Notes: generated from the letters alone by a model not told the origin. Shown: positions 10,130 through 20,208, counted from the first letter of the stretch. The stretch: DNA of 64,000 bases from JAQIBY01 sp034658655 (GCA_034658655.1 JAYEFQ010000138.1:1-64000), one strand, 5' to 3'. Numbers and translations are program-made.

Positions 10130-10304
10130 AAGCTTAGTTTCAAAATACAAATATAATGGAATTGGTTAACAAATCCATGTTGATAAAAAAGGCTTTATAT
10201 CAACGTATAAATGTATATTTTTGAACTGAGACAAAGAAATGATCTAAGAAATCGATAAACAACAAATAACTTGAGGTTTACGATCTGTGTTTAAAACGAT
10301 AGTT

Positions 10305-11081
10305 ATGAAATCAGGCATCACATGTTTACCCTTAATCCCCATGCGTTCTGTCTCTAACGAACATAGCGAGCAAGTCAGCCAACTGCTTTTTGGAGATGAA
10401 TTTGAAGTCATTCAAACCAATGGAAAATGGCTAAAAATTCGCAACTTAAATGATGATTATGAGGCTTGGATTGACCGAAGCATGGCAGGTGAAATTAGAA
10501 AGGAACCTCAGTCTGAGGATGAAAAATCTGTAACAATTCAGACAGTTTTATGTGAGATTAAAGATGAAAAAAATCTAATAATGCGAATTCCCGGCGGAGC
10601 AAGCGTTCCAAAACCTGATGAAACCGGGAGTTTTTTACTCGGCAACAAGCAATTCTCATTTGTACATAGTGATTTTGCTGATTTCTTTGTGCCCGCAGCC
10701 CATATTACTGATTCTGCAATGCAATATATAAATAGCCCATATCTTTGGGGCGGAAAAACAGTGCTGGGAATGGATTGCTCCGGCTTTACTCAAATTTTAT
10801 TTCGGATGCACGGATTAACGATTCCTAGAGATGCATCGCAACAAGTTGAGCTCGGAGAAACTATTTGCTTCAGACACGATGCGGAGGCTGGTGATTTGGC
10901 TTTCTTTCAAAACCCAAAAGGGAAAATTATTCACGTTGGAATTATTTTAAATAACGAACAAATTATTCACGCAAGTGGAACTGTTCGTATTGATAAACTT
11001 GACCATTCAGGAATTTACAATGCAGACATTAAACAATATACTCACGAACTCTCAGTGATTAAACGCATTTCGATAAAATAA
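10305..11081 (+). CDS. SH3 domain and NlpC/P60 peptidase (C40 family)
   Basis: Predicted cell-wall endopeptidase cleaving D-Glu-diamino acid or related peptide bonds. An N-terminal bacterial SH3 domain (about residues 1-60, with QLLFGDEFEVI and WLKIRN) and a second SH3-like stretch precede the NlpC/P60 catalytic domain. The catalytic domain shows the Cys in GMDCSGF, the His in IIHVGII and the third polar residue region QIIHASG. The ATG at 10305 gives MKSGITCLPLIPMRS, which aligns with the usual start of this Bacteroidota family; a GTG at 10287 adds six residues. No signal peptide is evident, as is common for this subgroup. It is the last intact gene before the broken island. Confidence 0.88.
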   Translation: MKSGITCLPLIPMRSVSNEHSEQVSQLLFGDEFEVIQTNGKWLKIRNLNDDYEAWIDRSMAGEIRKEPQSEDEKSVTIQTVLCEIKDEKNLIMRIPGGASVPKPDETGSFLLGNKQFSFVHSDFADFFVPAAHITDSAMQYINSPYLWGGKTVLGMDCSGFTQILFRMHGLTIPRDASQQVELGETICFRHDAEAGDLAFFQNPKGKIIHVGIILNNEQIIHASGTVRIDKLDHSGIYNADIKQYTHELSVIKRISIK

Positions 11082-11151
11082 TACCGTTTTGTCTCAAAAC
11101 AAAGCGTTGCTATATCGGTTATATTATTGCAATTAAAAGAGAAAAAATATT

Positions 11152-11478
11152 ATTAGTATTAAATTACCAGAATTACCATACGCAATGGATGCGTTAGAAC
11201 CACAGATTTCAAAAGAAACTGTTGAATTTCATTACACAAAACACCATCAGGGATATGTTAATAAGCTGAATGCTGGAATTGAAGGCACTGAGTTTGATGA
11301 TATGCCACTTGATGAAATTGTGATGAAATCAGAAGGTGGGATTTTTAATAATGCAGCCCAAACATGGAATCATACGTTTTATTGGGAAGGATTTTCTGCC
11401 AATGGCGGCGGAAAACCAACAGGTGCAGTTGCTAAAGATGCGATTAATCGCATCCCTTTTTCTGAACGCACAAAATAA
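11152..11478 (+). pseudogene. sodB: Fe/Mn superoxide dismutase, 5' half only
   Basis: The translation KLPELPYAMDALEPQISKET and then EFHYTKHHQGYVNKLN is the classic N-terminus of iron/manganese superoxide dismutase. It continues to NNAAQTWNHTFYWEGFSANGGG. The two N-terminal metal-ligand His residues are present (in FHYTKHH and WNHTFYW), but the C-terminal half with the Asp and His ligands (normally DxWEHAY) is absent. Homology stops at 11436, exactly where a palindromic repeat starts, and the frame then closes at 11478. The family start codon position is occupied by ATT (11149 or 11152), not ATG; the first ATG in frame (11185) is about 11 residues late. The product cannot be active as superoxide dismutase. 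Confidence 0.88.
11437..11454. repeat. REP-like palindrome, copy 1 (18 bp)
   Basis: The perfect palindrome GATGCGATTAATCGCATC lies inside the truncated superoxide dismutase frame, read there as DAINRI. The same core recurs 60 nt away as copy 2. It marks the exact end of superoxide dismutase homology. Confidence 0.85.
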
Positions 11479-11496
11479 TAAGTTTCATGAATACAA

Positions 11497-11532
11497 CAAA
11501 GTAGGGATGCGATTAATCGCATCCCTACTTTG
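11497..11532. repeat. REP-like palindrome, copy 2 (36 bp perfect)
   Basis: A perfect 36-bp palindrome centred between 11514 and 11515. It consists of CAAAGTAGG, the same GATGCGATTAATCGCATC core, and the mirror arm, and could form an 18-bp hairpin on either strand. It ends one base before the stop codon of the minus-strand gingipain-like remnant, so it also bounds that gene. Pairs of such palindromes resemble REP elements mobilised by REP-associated tyrosine transposases; no such transposase gene is in this window. Confidence 0.85.
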
Positions 11533-13749
11533 CTATACCTCCATAATTTTATCATTCTGCCCGCTGCCCTGTAACACAATGGAGGCACCACTGCCGCAGA
11601 AAATGTTGTTGGTGGCATCTCCGCCGGGGTTAGAGAATTTGATGTAGCCGTCGCCGGTAAAGGTGAAAATCAAATCATCCTCTATGGACAAATCACCCTC
11701 TATATTCAAGCAGGTATTATTATCATTCAAAATAATTTCCCCTGTACCAGCAATTCCAGCATATGAAAAAATCCCATTCATAGATGTACCTGACTTGACA
11801 TAAATCAAGCCATCATCACCCATTTGGATAATTCCTCCATCACCTAACTCAAGGATACCACCGGGTTCAACATTTATTGTACCACTAAAATTTGGATTAC
11901 AACTTCCATTTATGTTACCACCATTTTCAATTTTTAATGTACTCCCATTCTGTATTGTAATGATTGACTCTTCATGCATTAATAACGTTGAATTAAGTAT
12001 CAATGTTGAATTATTAGTAACATTAAGATTTCCATTCAGTTTAATTTTGGTGTCACATATTAGATCTTCATTAACTTCGTAAATACTATTATCAAAATAA
12101 CAAATTGGAATTACAGCTGTATTTTGAGCATCTTTACGATAACTCCCCCAACCAAAAACATTATTAAAACTTTGACCAAGTGTATTCCATACATAAAACT
12201 TTGTTGGAGCGGTCACAATCAACTCATTAACCCCATTATTATCTATATCATCAATTAATGGTGAGTTCCAAATGAATTCATTCAAATGAATTGGAAATCC
12301 TGAGACAACTTGCCCGTTATTTTTATAAGCTAAAATATCTGAGCCTACTGAACTTTCAATTGCTCTAACAACAACTATTTCCAAATCACTAGGATCATTG
12401 TCTATATCAGCAATTATTGGCGCTTTTTCGGTACGTGTTGAATAGTTATTAATATTAATATCATTCATTAATATTCCTTGATTATTCCATATGTATAAAT
12501 GATTATTATCACCACACACAATTTCTATATCTCCATCCTTGTCTAAATCCGCCATTGAAAAGGCAGGACAAGATTGTGATTGATAAGAATCACCCGACAC
12601 AGAACCTGTAATAGAGAGCGTTGGCGGAGACGATAAGGGGTCAAAACCTGAGACAAAACTACCATCTGTATTTATGGCAATTATTGATGCCTGATTTCCA
12701 GTGGCTAAAATAAAAACAATTTCATATTCTTCATCATTATCCAAATCTGCAATGATTGGGGGAAAATCTGTTTTATAACCAGAAGAATATATACGTGTTA
12801 AACGAGTAGGAATAACATCTGTATCTCCTCCAAGCAATACATAAGAACTACCCCAATTGGAGTACACATCTTTTAGATAATTGCGTATTTTTTCTGCATT
12901 ATCATAACCATTGTATTGCTGATATATTTCAGTTTTATCAACTACAACGGCATATACTCCTTTTTGGGTTTTCCAATCTGCTAATACCTGAAATTCGTTC
13001 ATCAGATCAGTTTCTGTTATAATTACGTAATCAGGAATATTATTTAAGGTAGCCGGACTCATTCCCTTAAGATTGGCTATTTTCCCATTTTCTGAAAGAA
13101 TATTCAATGCACCACCTTCAACTTTTTCAACATCTTTAGGGTTTTCAACAATTCCTTTAATATATGATTTTGATAAATTGTATGAATATAATGATTGCTT
13201 CTGTGGTAATAGAATATCATCATTCCCTGTTGAACATACAATTGTAAAACTGATATCGGTATATAGTTCTAATGTGCCCTTTATTGGATTATAATCTAGT
13301 GGGTAAAATTCAACTGTTACCACATGATACCCCTTAACACCATAATCTCCTAAATATTCCATACGTATTCCGGGGTATGGGCTATTATTCCCGTAAATTA
13401 GTGTATCTGGCTCATCAAACATAAATAAAGCAGTGGACATATTTGTTGGCACTGGTGTTTAAACCGGGTATATGTTATAATTTCCATTAAGTTGAATTGA
13501 ATTTGATCCTGTTATAATTAGATCAACGAAGTTTTCATTAGCAGGAATAACAAAACGCTTTGTAACAACAGGCAATTGAGGTGCCCCAACAATTTCAGTG
13601 TAAGATGCATTGTTTAAACTCACAACATCATATCCATCCAAAGTAGAAAAATTCAAATCTCTTTGACTAAATTCAATATTCCCAGTATAATCAGCAAAAC
13701 TTATTAGTGTAAAAAATAGTATAGCAAGCGTAATGGTTAATTTTTTCAT
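11533..13749 (-). pseudogene. Gingipain-like (C25) secreted protein, broken by a nonsense codon and an internal deletion
   Basis: The reading frame starts at ATG 13749 (MKKLTITLAILFFTLISFA signal peptide) and runs through a gingipain-type propeptide to YNIYPV. It is stopped by TAA at 13461-13459, then continues in the same frame as TPVPTNMSTALFMFDEPD with no shift. The stop is one transition from CAA (Gln). The start of the C25 domain follows (PDYVIITETDLMNEFQVLADW and YVLLGGDTDVIPTRL). At about 12780, where the His/Cys catalytic region should come, the sequence jumps to FG-GAP/VCBS-like repeats (PPIIADLDNDEEYEIV). A beta-helix-like stretch then ends at IMEV beside the palindrome, with no type IX sorting domain. 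Both catalytic residues and the export tail are missing, so it is very likely non-functional. Confidence 0.82.
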
Positions 13750-13753
13750 AATT

Positions 13754-15028
13754 CTACAATTTAACAAATGATTTACAATTGATTTCTCCTTTTGAGGTAA
13801 TTAACTTTATAATATATCTGCCGGATTTTATATTGGCTATGCTGATTTTTTTATGTTTATCATCTATTACGCCATGTTTAACTATTTTTCCATTGATATC
13901 TAAAATATTAAATATGAACGTTTCGTGTTGAGGTAAATCTGTCGCAATATAAACAACATCGTCTGCCGGATTGGGATAAATATCAACATTGATTGATAAC
14001 AGTTCGTTTTTAATAAAAACGCCTCCATTCATGGTTTTCATAATAACCCCATTATATCCAACAGTATATCCAACAAGATTATTAACAAATTCAATATCAC
14101 GTGCAGATTGCAAACTTTGTCTTTCCCATAAAACACCACTATTAGTTGTATTATAGATGTCTCCACCTCCAATAAAACCCAAGGTTTCTGAAACAAATAT
14201 AATTGCTCGAACATGTACATTATGTGGAGTGTCAATAAGATAGGTTACTCATCCACTCCAATTTTCGTTTTCTATTTTATATACTTCTCCCTCTTGCCCA
14301 CCGGTAAATACAGTATTTTCATCGGCAAAGCAAACCGAAAAAAGTTCATTACTCATGCCAGGTTCACCTTCGTATAAACAATTCCAAATAATTGTATCTT
14401 CTGCAAATTCAAATGTGTGATATGCATCACCCATGCCAACAGCAACCGCATGTGTGCTGTCATATATTGCCACATCGTTTAAGTAAACATAACTAATATA
14501 ATCTTCATAATTATTAAAATACTCGTGTAAATTAAAAAATTGCCATGTAGCACCTCCATTTTTTGTGTATAAGATTTGTGGAATATATGTGTCGTCTACA
14601 CCTGCACCGACTCTACCAACTGCAATGCCTATATTTGTATCCAAAAAATCAATGCCATTTAAAAATCCTGTTGAGTCGCTTCCAATCAAACTATCCTGTT
14701 CTGTCCAGTATGCACCTCCATTAACAGTCTTGAAAATTTTAAATCTATAACCATTATAATCATGTTTTTTACATATAATGTAACCTGTATCCACTGCAGG
14801 AAAACACATGTTGGTAATATCATAGTCTGTATTCAATTCTAATTGAAACCAGCTTTCTCCTGAATCAGTGGTTTTAAACAAAGTTCCATTTTCACCGGCA
14901 ACATATCCGGTGTTTTCATCTGTAAAAGATACAGCATTTAATGATTGATCAGTAATGCTATCTAATTTATACCATTGTGCATGAGCAAAGAATGGTAAAA
15001 ATAAAAATATTAGTATTATCTTTTTCAT
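13754..15028 (-). pseudogene. YCF48/BNR-like beta-propeller surface protein with type IX sorting domain, interrupted by TGA
   Basis: A signal peptide (MKKIILIFLFLPFFAHAQ) is followed by repeated photosynthesis-system-II-assembly-factor (YCF48) blades, such as AVSFTDENTGYVAGENGTLF and FKTTDSGESW. The frame stops at TGA 14251-14249 after NWSG, but the same frame continues without shift as VTYLIDTPHNVHVRAIIFVSETLGF. It passes through another blade and a type A sorting domain (VDIYPNPADDVVYI to SFVKL) ending at 13754. TGG (Trp) to TGA is the simplest explanation. The truncated product would lack the sorting domain and stay in the periplasm. The gene ends 4 nt before the gingipain-like start, so the two once formed an operon. 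Confidence 0.82.
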
Positions 15029-15268
15029 AATATCTTTTTTATAAATATACTAATTACCTTCTGTAATATGCTTCCTCCAAACATACCCCAAAACCCAGCA
15101 AACAACAAACATTTCTCATGAAGTTTTTGTAAATTTATACGAACTGCCCCCCATATAGATACGAGCAATAAAAATTGTTGAAATGCAAAGGGTTTTGTTG
15201 GTGAACAATGCAATTTGTGTGAGCTGGGCTGTAATTTATTGGTTCTGGGTAAAACCTGGGGGGAATAA

Positions 15269-15297
15269 AAAAACCGCTGCGGTGAACAGCGGTTTTT
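15269..15297 (-). terminator. Rho-independent terminator after the propeller/SprB protein
   Basis: An 11-bp stem (AAAAACCGCTG with CAGCGGTTTTT) and a 7-nt loop lie 7 nt beyond the stop codon of the gene ending at 15304. A T-run follows the stem on the minus strand. The symmetry would also let it act on the plus strand. Confidence 0.85.
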
Positions 15298-15303
15298 GGG
15301 GTG

Positions 15304-18300
15304 TTAATATTTCACAATTTGTTGTTGCCAAACTTGATCTCCAAAATGCAATTGCAGATTATAAAGCCCGGACACAACATTTAAATTTCGTAAACTCAAC
15401 TGATGATCACCTGCCGGCATGTCGTTATAAACCGTATCGACAACAAGCTGTCCCATGCTGTTATATAATTTCAAATGAATGTCGCTTTGAATTTTCAGCA
15501 TTAAATCAACAGAAATTGCATGATCAAACGGATTTGGATACACATTAATTCCTCCATAAGCCATTTGCGCCATGCCCGTTAAATTATCGCAATACACAAT
15601 ATTTGAGTAAGCAAAACCGTATTCGGTACCATCGCCCGGAGTACAAAAATCGGGTCGTTTCACCATAATTTGATAATATACTCCATTAGCATCAGGATTC
15701 ATTTGAGCAAAGTCAAAATCGGTATAAAGAACAGAATCAACCACTTGCATATTACCCTGAGTAGTTCCACGCATGATAAAATAATAGACTACAAAATATC
15801 CTTCATAGGAATCCCAATTCAAAGTACAGCCACCATTTACATCAGCATTAACATACAAGCTAATGTTAGAATGCATCTCACTTAGCACAGATTCACCTCC
15901 ACAAGTATCCACAACGGAAATTTTATAATCCTGATCCATTTCAGCAGCATTTGTATTATCGTCAACAAAAAGCCCCGGTAAAGCATACAACTGATTTCCG
16001 ATTAAATCATAATCACTGGTGGCCGGATTTTTCCGATAAATATTATAACTTGCTGTCCCCACATTCGGAGTTTTATTCCATAATAAATTAATGTGATTAT
16101 TTTCATCTACCGTTGCAAAACAAATTTCCTCATTATTATAAGGATAAGATAATTCGACTTCGACAGTATCTCCATATTCGCAATCATCAGTATCTACAAC
16201 AAAAACGGTATATGTATCTTCTGTATCAACCTCAATACTTTGTTCAGAACTCCCTGTTGACCAGAGGTAAGACAGATATCCCGGGCCAGCATCAAGTGTT
16301 GTATTAGAGCCTCCACAAAGCCAAGCTAATCCGCTTTCATCAAAGGCACCAAGTTCACCAAGTAACGGCTCAACAACTTCTGCCGTTTCAACCAATTCAC
16401 AATTTGTTGCATCAGTAATGGTTACCGTATATTCATCAGCTCCCAAACCGGTTGCAATCGACACATTTCCAGCAGCATTTGACCATGTGTAAGTTAAATC
16501 AGTAGTTGATCCACCATCGACAACAACTTCAATTTGTCCGGCTTCACTACCATGACAAGGCATATCAGTAACAATCAGCTCAATAGTATGCTCAGGAGGA
16601 TTAATCACTTCAATAGAATCAATGATTTCACAATAATGTGCATCTGTAACGGTAACATGATACCATCCCGACTGACAATCGGGCAATTCAGATTCTACCC
16701 CAATAATATTTGTGTTATCTGCATAAGACCAATAATATTGAATATAGGGTTCAGTACCTCCACCTGGAAGTGCCTCAATAATAGCATCATCATATCCCTG
16801 ACAGGTTATGGGTGTCAAATCGAAATTCAAACTTAATTCCGTTGGCTCTGCAATGGTAAGGGTAGAATCAATCTGACAGGAATTTTCATCCGTTACAACA
16901 ATGGTATATTCTCCTGCAGCAAGGCTTTCAATATTTTGATCCGTACTAAAAACTCCGGCCTCACCCTCCAATGTCCATTCATAAGCAGACGTACCAGTTC
17001 CACCTTGAGTTGTTACATTAATGCTCCCATTTTCCGCTCCGGCACACAATACATCATCGTAAGTTACCAAGGTAAATTCAAGTGCATTTGGAGCGTCCAC
17101 AGTATAAGATTCAGTGATTGAACATCCATGAGCATCGGTAATTGTTACGTCATAATCTCCATTTGGAATATTTAGCCGATCTTCATCCGTCACATCATCA
17201 TTCCAAATAATATCATAAAGAATTGTTCCTCCTGAAATTTCGAGTAAAATCTCGCCGGTTTCATCGCCTGCACATTGCACATTCTGAATGGTTTCAGATA
17301 CTGCAAGCGCTGCGGCGGGTTGAGAAATTGTTTCCGAATTTTCAGCAGTACACCCATTGGCATCCGTAACGGTAACTATATAATCTCCTGCAACTAAATT
17401 AAGACGATCTTCGGTTTCCTCCCCATCAGCCCACATAAATTCATAGGGTAGTGTTCCTCCTGTTACTGTGTCATTAATACTACCGGTGCTATCTCCAAAA
17501 CACGCGACATCAACAACAGTTATTGCTGATAAATTAATTTGTTCTGGCTCCACAATTTGGTTATGACGTACGACATCACAAGATGCATTTGACACAGTGA
17601 CGGTATAAGTATTTGGTATAAGATTTTCACGAAGCTCATCCGTTACCGGACTATCTGCCCAAGAAATTGTATAACCGGGTTCTCCGGAAAACACTTGCAC
17701 AAGTCCATTATTCTCACCAAAACAATCAATTTGTTCTAAGTCAATCACTGCATCTACAAAATCATCATAACGAATAAACACAGTGGAGTCTTGAGTAAAT
17801 TGCCCAAGTCCGTTAAGTACTTTGACATGATATTGTCCTGCAACCAAACCGGTAAAAGTATTACCCGACACAAAATTTGCCCCATTATCTATCGAATAAG
17901 AATAGGGTGGATTAACTGTGTTTTCAATTATTTCAATTTGTCCATCTGCCGTTTCAGGACAGGTTGTATTTGTAGTATTAATCGTATTTCTATCTTCTCC
18001 AATAAGATATTGTCCTTCAACACCCGCATTTGCACCATAATACAAATAAGATTTTGTCAGAATTGCAAAATCATGCTTGTGAGTGATTGTTGTTCCAACA
18101 AAAGTAGTTGTCGTGGTATTAAATGTCCAGATTGTTCCGGTATCTTCAGTTAGAAAATAAATATTTCCGTCATATTCTTGGATTTTTACCACAGGTTGAT
18201 TTCCTGTTGGATAATTATAAAACGTCCATACTCCGCCAGCATATTTTGCAAGTGAATTTTCGGTAGCTGCCCATAAATCATTATTTTGATCAAGATATAG

Positions 18301-19776
18301 TGCTCGGATATCATTACCACCGAGATCAGTTTCATCGTAATTTGTAAAAACTCCGCCTGAAAAATGGCTTAATCCGTTTTTTGTTCCTATCCACAAATCC
18401 CCTGATGCATCAGTAATTAAATCATAAACTGTATCGTTTGCCAAGCCGTCGAGGACAATAAAATTTGTCATACTGGCATCGGTTTGAATTTCCATAAGAC
18501 CGGCGTAAGTTCCAAGGTAAATAGTTCCATCTGCTAAAACTTCGACTGCATTAATGGTATCAGAAAGCAAACCTTCAGCCATAGTATATTCATCATAATT
18601 TTGATCTTCATAAATTGACAATCCACCACGGCATGCAAAATAGCTAATTGATCCTTCCACTGCAATATCAACAACGGTATCTCCAACCAAGCCATCCTGG
18701 GTATTAAACGTTCTCCAAATTTCACCATCAAATAGGTTTGCACCTTCATTTGTCCCTATCCAAAGCGTGTTTCCAACAGCATTCAGCACATTAATTTCAT
18801 CATTAACAAGATTCAAATTGGTTCTTATGTTATTAAATGCATTTTCAGTATCAACAATGGAAATTCCATGAAAAGGGGTACTTAACCAAATATCTCCATT
18901 TGAAACGACAGTAATACCACGAACAATATCCGAAGCAATGCCGTTATCATAATCCAATAAAGTAAAATTTGTTCCATCATAATGAATCATTCCGATATCA
19001 GTAGCAAAGAGAAAATCTCCATTTTGTAACTGTGTAATTTGCAGGATATTATTGGTTTGCAGACCGTCATCTGTGGTTAAATATGTCCAATCGGCACCAT
19101 TATACATTCCAATTCCGTTACTAGATCCGACACAGACATTTCCATTAAAATCCTGATATAAATCACGAACAAGGTTTGATGGCATACCTTCATTAATGGT
19201 AAGATTTGCAAATGAAACTCCATCCCAAACGCTTACGCCGTTGGCCGTTCCCAGCCAAACGTATCCAAGTTTTGTTACAAGAATTTCGACAACCGAATTT
19301 CCAACGAGCCCATCACTAAGCGTATAAGTATTCCAAGAAATTCCATCAAAAACAGAGACACCAGCATCGGTAGAACCAGCCCATATATTTCCGTCTAAGT
19401 CTTCAGCAATTGTCCATATTGAATTAGAGCACAAACCATCTGCAGTAGTATAGTTTGTCCAGATTCCACCGTCATATTTTGAGACACCGCCACCACCAAG
19501 TGCGACCCAAACGGTTCCGTCATCTGCTTCAATCATATCGTAAGCGTTCAAATTAGCAGCACCACCAATATTTGTTTCCTGAGTCCAAGTATTTCCATCA
19601 TATCGAGCAATTCCGAGATAGGTACCAACCCACATTTCATTCAAGGATTCTACTTCCAAAACCACTTTGATATTATCATTGGGTAAGGCTTCGGTGTAAT
19701 TAAATGAGATATCAACTTGCGAAAATGCAGTAATACTAATGAATATAATCAAACAAGCATAAATCAATCGCTTCAT
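15304..19776 (-). CDS. Giant secreted protein: Reg_prop two-component-type propeller, SprB repeats, type IX sorting domain
   Basis: A 1490-residue exported protein. After the signal peptide (MKRLIYACLIIFISITAFSQ), about 14 repeats of the form WVGTxxGIxxYDGxxW fill residues ~30-590. These are the two-component regulator propeller (Reg_prop) blades usually found as sensor domains of hybrid histidine kinases. No kinase follows. Instead, SprB-type repeats (about 610-1150) with GGTLPYEFMWADGEETEDRL and DYIVTVTDANGC come next. Then there are Ig/FN3-like modules and a C-terminal type A sorting domain (INVYPNPFDHAISV to QIVKY). ATG 19776 is chosen because it opens the signal peptide; the open frame up to 19833 adds 19 unlikely residues. 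Probably a surface adhesin or binding protein, with ligand unknown. Confidence 0.87.
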   Translation of the reverse strand: MKRLIYACLIIFISITAFSQVDISFNYTEALPNDNIKVVLEVESLNEMWVGTYLGIARYDGNTWTQETNIGGAANLNAYDMIEADDGTVWVALGGGGVSKYDGGIWTNYTTADGLCSNSIWTIAEDLDGNIWAGSTDAGVSVFDGISWNTYTLSDGLVGNSVVEILVTKLGYVWLGTANGVSVWDGVSFANLTINEGMPSNLVRDLYQDFNGNVCVGSSNGIGMYNGADWTYLTTDDGLQTNNILQITQLQNGDFLFATDIGMIHYDGTNFTLLDYDNGIASDIVRGITVVSNGDIWLSTPFHGISIVDTENAFNNIRTNLNLVNDEINVLNAVGNTLWIGTNEGANLFDGEIWRTFNTQDGLVGDTVVDIAVEGSISYFACRGGLSIYEDQNYDEYTMAEGLLSDTINAVEVLADGTIYLGTYAGLMEIQTDASMTNFIVLDGLANDTVYDLITDASGDLWIGTKNGLSHFSGGVFTNYDETDLGGNDIRALYLDQNNDLWAATENSLAKYAGGVWTFYNYPTGNQPVVKIQEYDGNIYFLTEDTGTIWTFNTTTTTFVGTTITHKHDFAILTKSYLYYGANAGVEGQYLIGEDRNTINTTNTTCPETADGQIEIIENTVNPPYSYSIDNGANFVSGNTFTGLVAGQYHVKVLNGLGQFTQDSTVFIRYDDFVDAVIDLEQIDCFGENNGLVQVFSGEPGYTISWADSPVTDELRENLIPNTYTVTVSNASCDVVRHNQIVEPEQINLSAITVVDVACFGDSTGSINDTVTGGTLPYEFMWADGEETEDRLNLVAGDYIVTVTDANGCTAENSETISQPAAALAVSETIQNVQCAGDETGEILLEISGGTILYDIIWNDDVTDEDRLNIPNGDYDVTITDAHGCSITESYTVDAPNALEFTLVTYDDVLCAGAENGSINVTTQGGTGTSAYEWTLEGEAGVFSTDQNIESLAAGEYTIVVTDENSCQIDSTLTIAEPTELSLNFDLTPITCQGYDDAIIEALPGGGTEPYIQYYWSYADNTNIIGVESELPDCQSGWYHVTVTDAHYCEIIDSIEVINPPEHTIELIVTDMPCHGSEAGQIEVVVDGGSTTDLTYTWSNAAGNVSIATGLGADEYTVTITDATNCELVETAEVVEPLLGELGAFDESGLAWLCGGSNTTLDAGPGYLSYLWSTGSSEQSIEVDTEDTYTVFVVDTDDCEYGDTVEVELSYPYNNEEICFATVDENNHINLLWNKTPNVGTASYNIYRKNPATSDYDLIGNQLYALPGLFVDDNTNAAEMDQDYKISVVDTCGGESVLSEMHSNISLYVNADVNGGCTLNWDSYEGYFVVYYFIMRGTTQGNMQVVDSVLYTDFDFAQMNPDANGVYYQIMVKRPDFCTPGDGTEYGFAYSNIVYCDNLTGMAQMAYGGINVYPNPFDHAISVDLMLKIQSDIHLKLYNSMGQLVVDTVYNDMPAGDHQLSLRNLNVVSGLYNLQLHFGDQVWQQQIVKY

Positions 19777-19800
19777 AATTTTAAGTTCTTTGGATTTATC

Positions 19801-19808
19801 CAAATTTA
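19801..19808 (-). promoter_or_regulatory. Possible -7 box of the propeller/SprB gene
   Basis: On the minus strand TAAATTTG fits TAnnTTTG and lies 24 nt before the ATG at 19776. No matching -33 element was recognised in the AT-rich DNA upstream, so this is tentative. Confidence 0.3.
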
Positions 19809-20028
19809 CAAAAAAATCTGTAATGATTTGCATAAAAGAATAAAAAAAACGTTTCCCGAATTTTAACTCCAGGAAACGGTATCAAATGTAAAATTATTGG
19901 CTCTATTTAAATAAAATAGTGTTATACCGATATGTATTCAATCGATTCTGTAAATCATATTTAACCCAAAATCCGCAAGGAAATTTATTTTATTTTGTAT
20001 CCCCATGTGGCGGATATAAGGTTTAACT

Positions 20029-20075
20029 TTATCATTTTTCATTCGATATTCGATATTTAAAATTTATTAAAACTA
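20029..20075 (+). repeat. Direct repeat copy 1 with CGATATT heptamers
   Basis: AACTTTATCAT is followed by CATTCGATATTCGATATT and TAAAATTTATTAAAACT. An almost identical block recurs about 180 nt downstream. The centre is a double CGATATT heptamer. It lies in the interior of the MITE-like element. Confidence 0.7.
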
Positions 20076-20208
20076 AACCAGATAAACAGGAAATCCTAAA
20101 TCCTAAACAAATTCAAATTTTCAAATTATTAATGTTTAAAACTATGCTACTTGCTCAGCCTACTCTGATTTAATTATTAATGATTCAAAATTTCTCATTA
20201 TTGTTTTA

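Noticed and set aside
11336..11618. Overlapping open frames with MRLIASL and DAINRI repeats across the palindromes on both strands.
   Set aside because: These are translations of the palindrome itself and have no independent coding support.
13459..14251. In-frame stops might be recoded (alternative genetic code or selenocysteine).
   Set aside because: One stop is TAA and one is TGA, both in adjacent surface genes, and dozens of intact genes here end in the same codons without read-through. No SECIS-like hairpin was recognised. Nonsense mutation is simpler.
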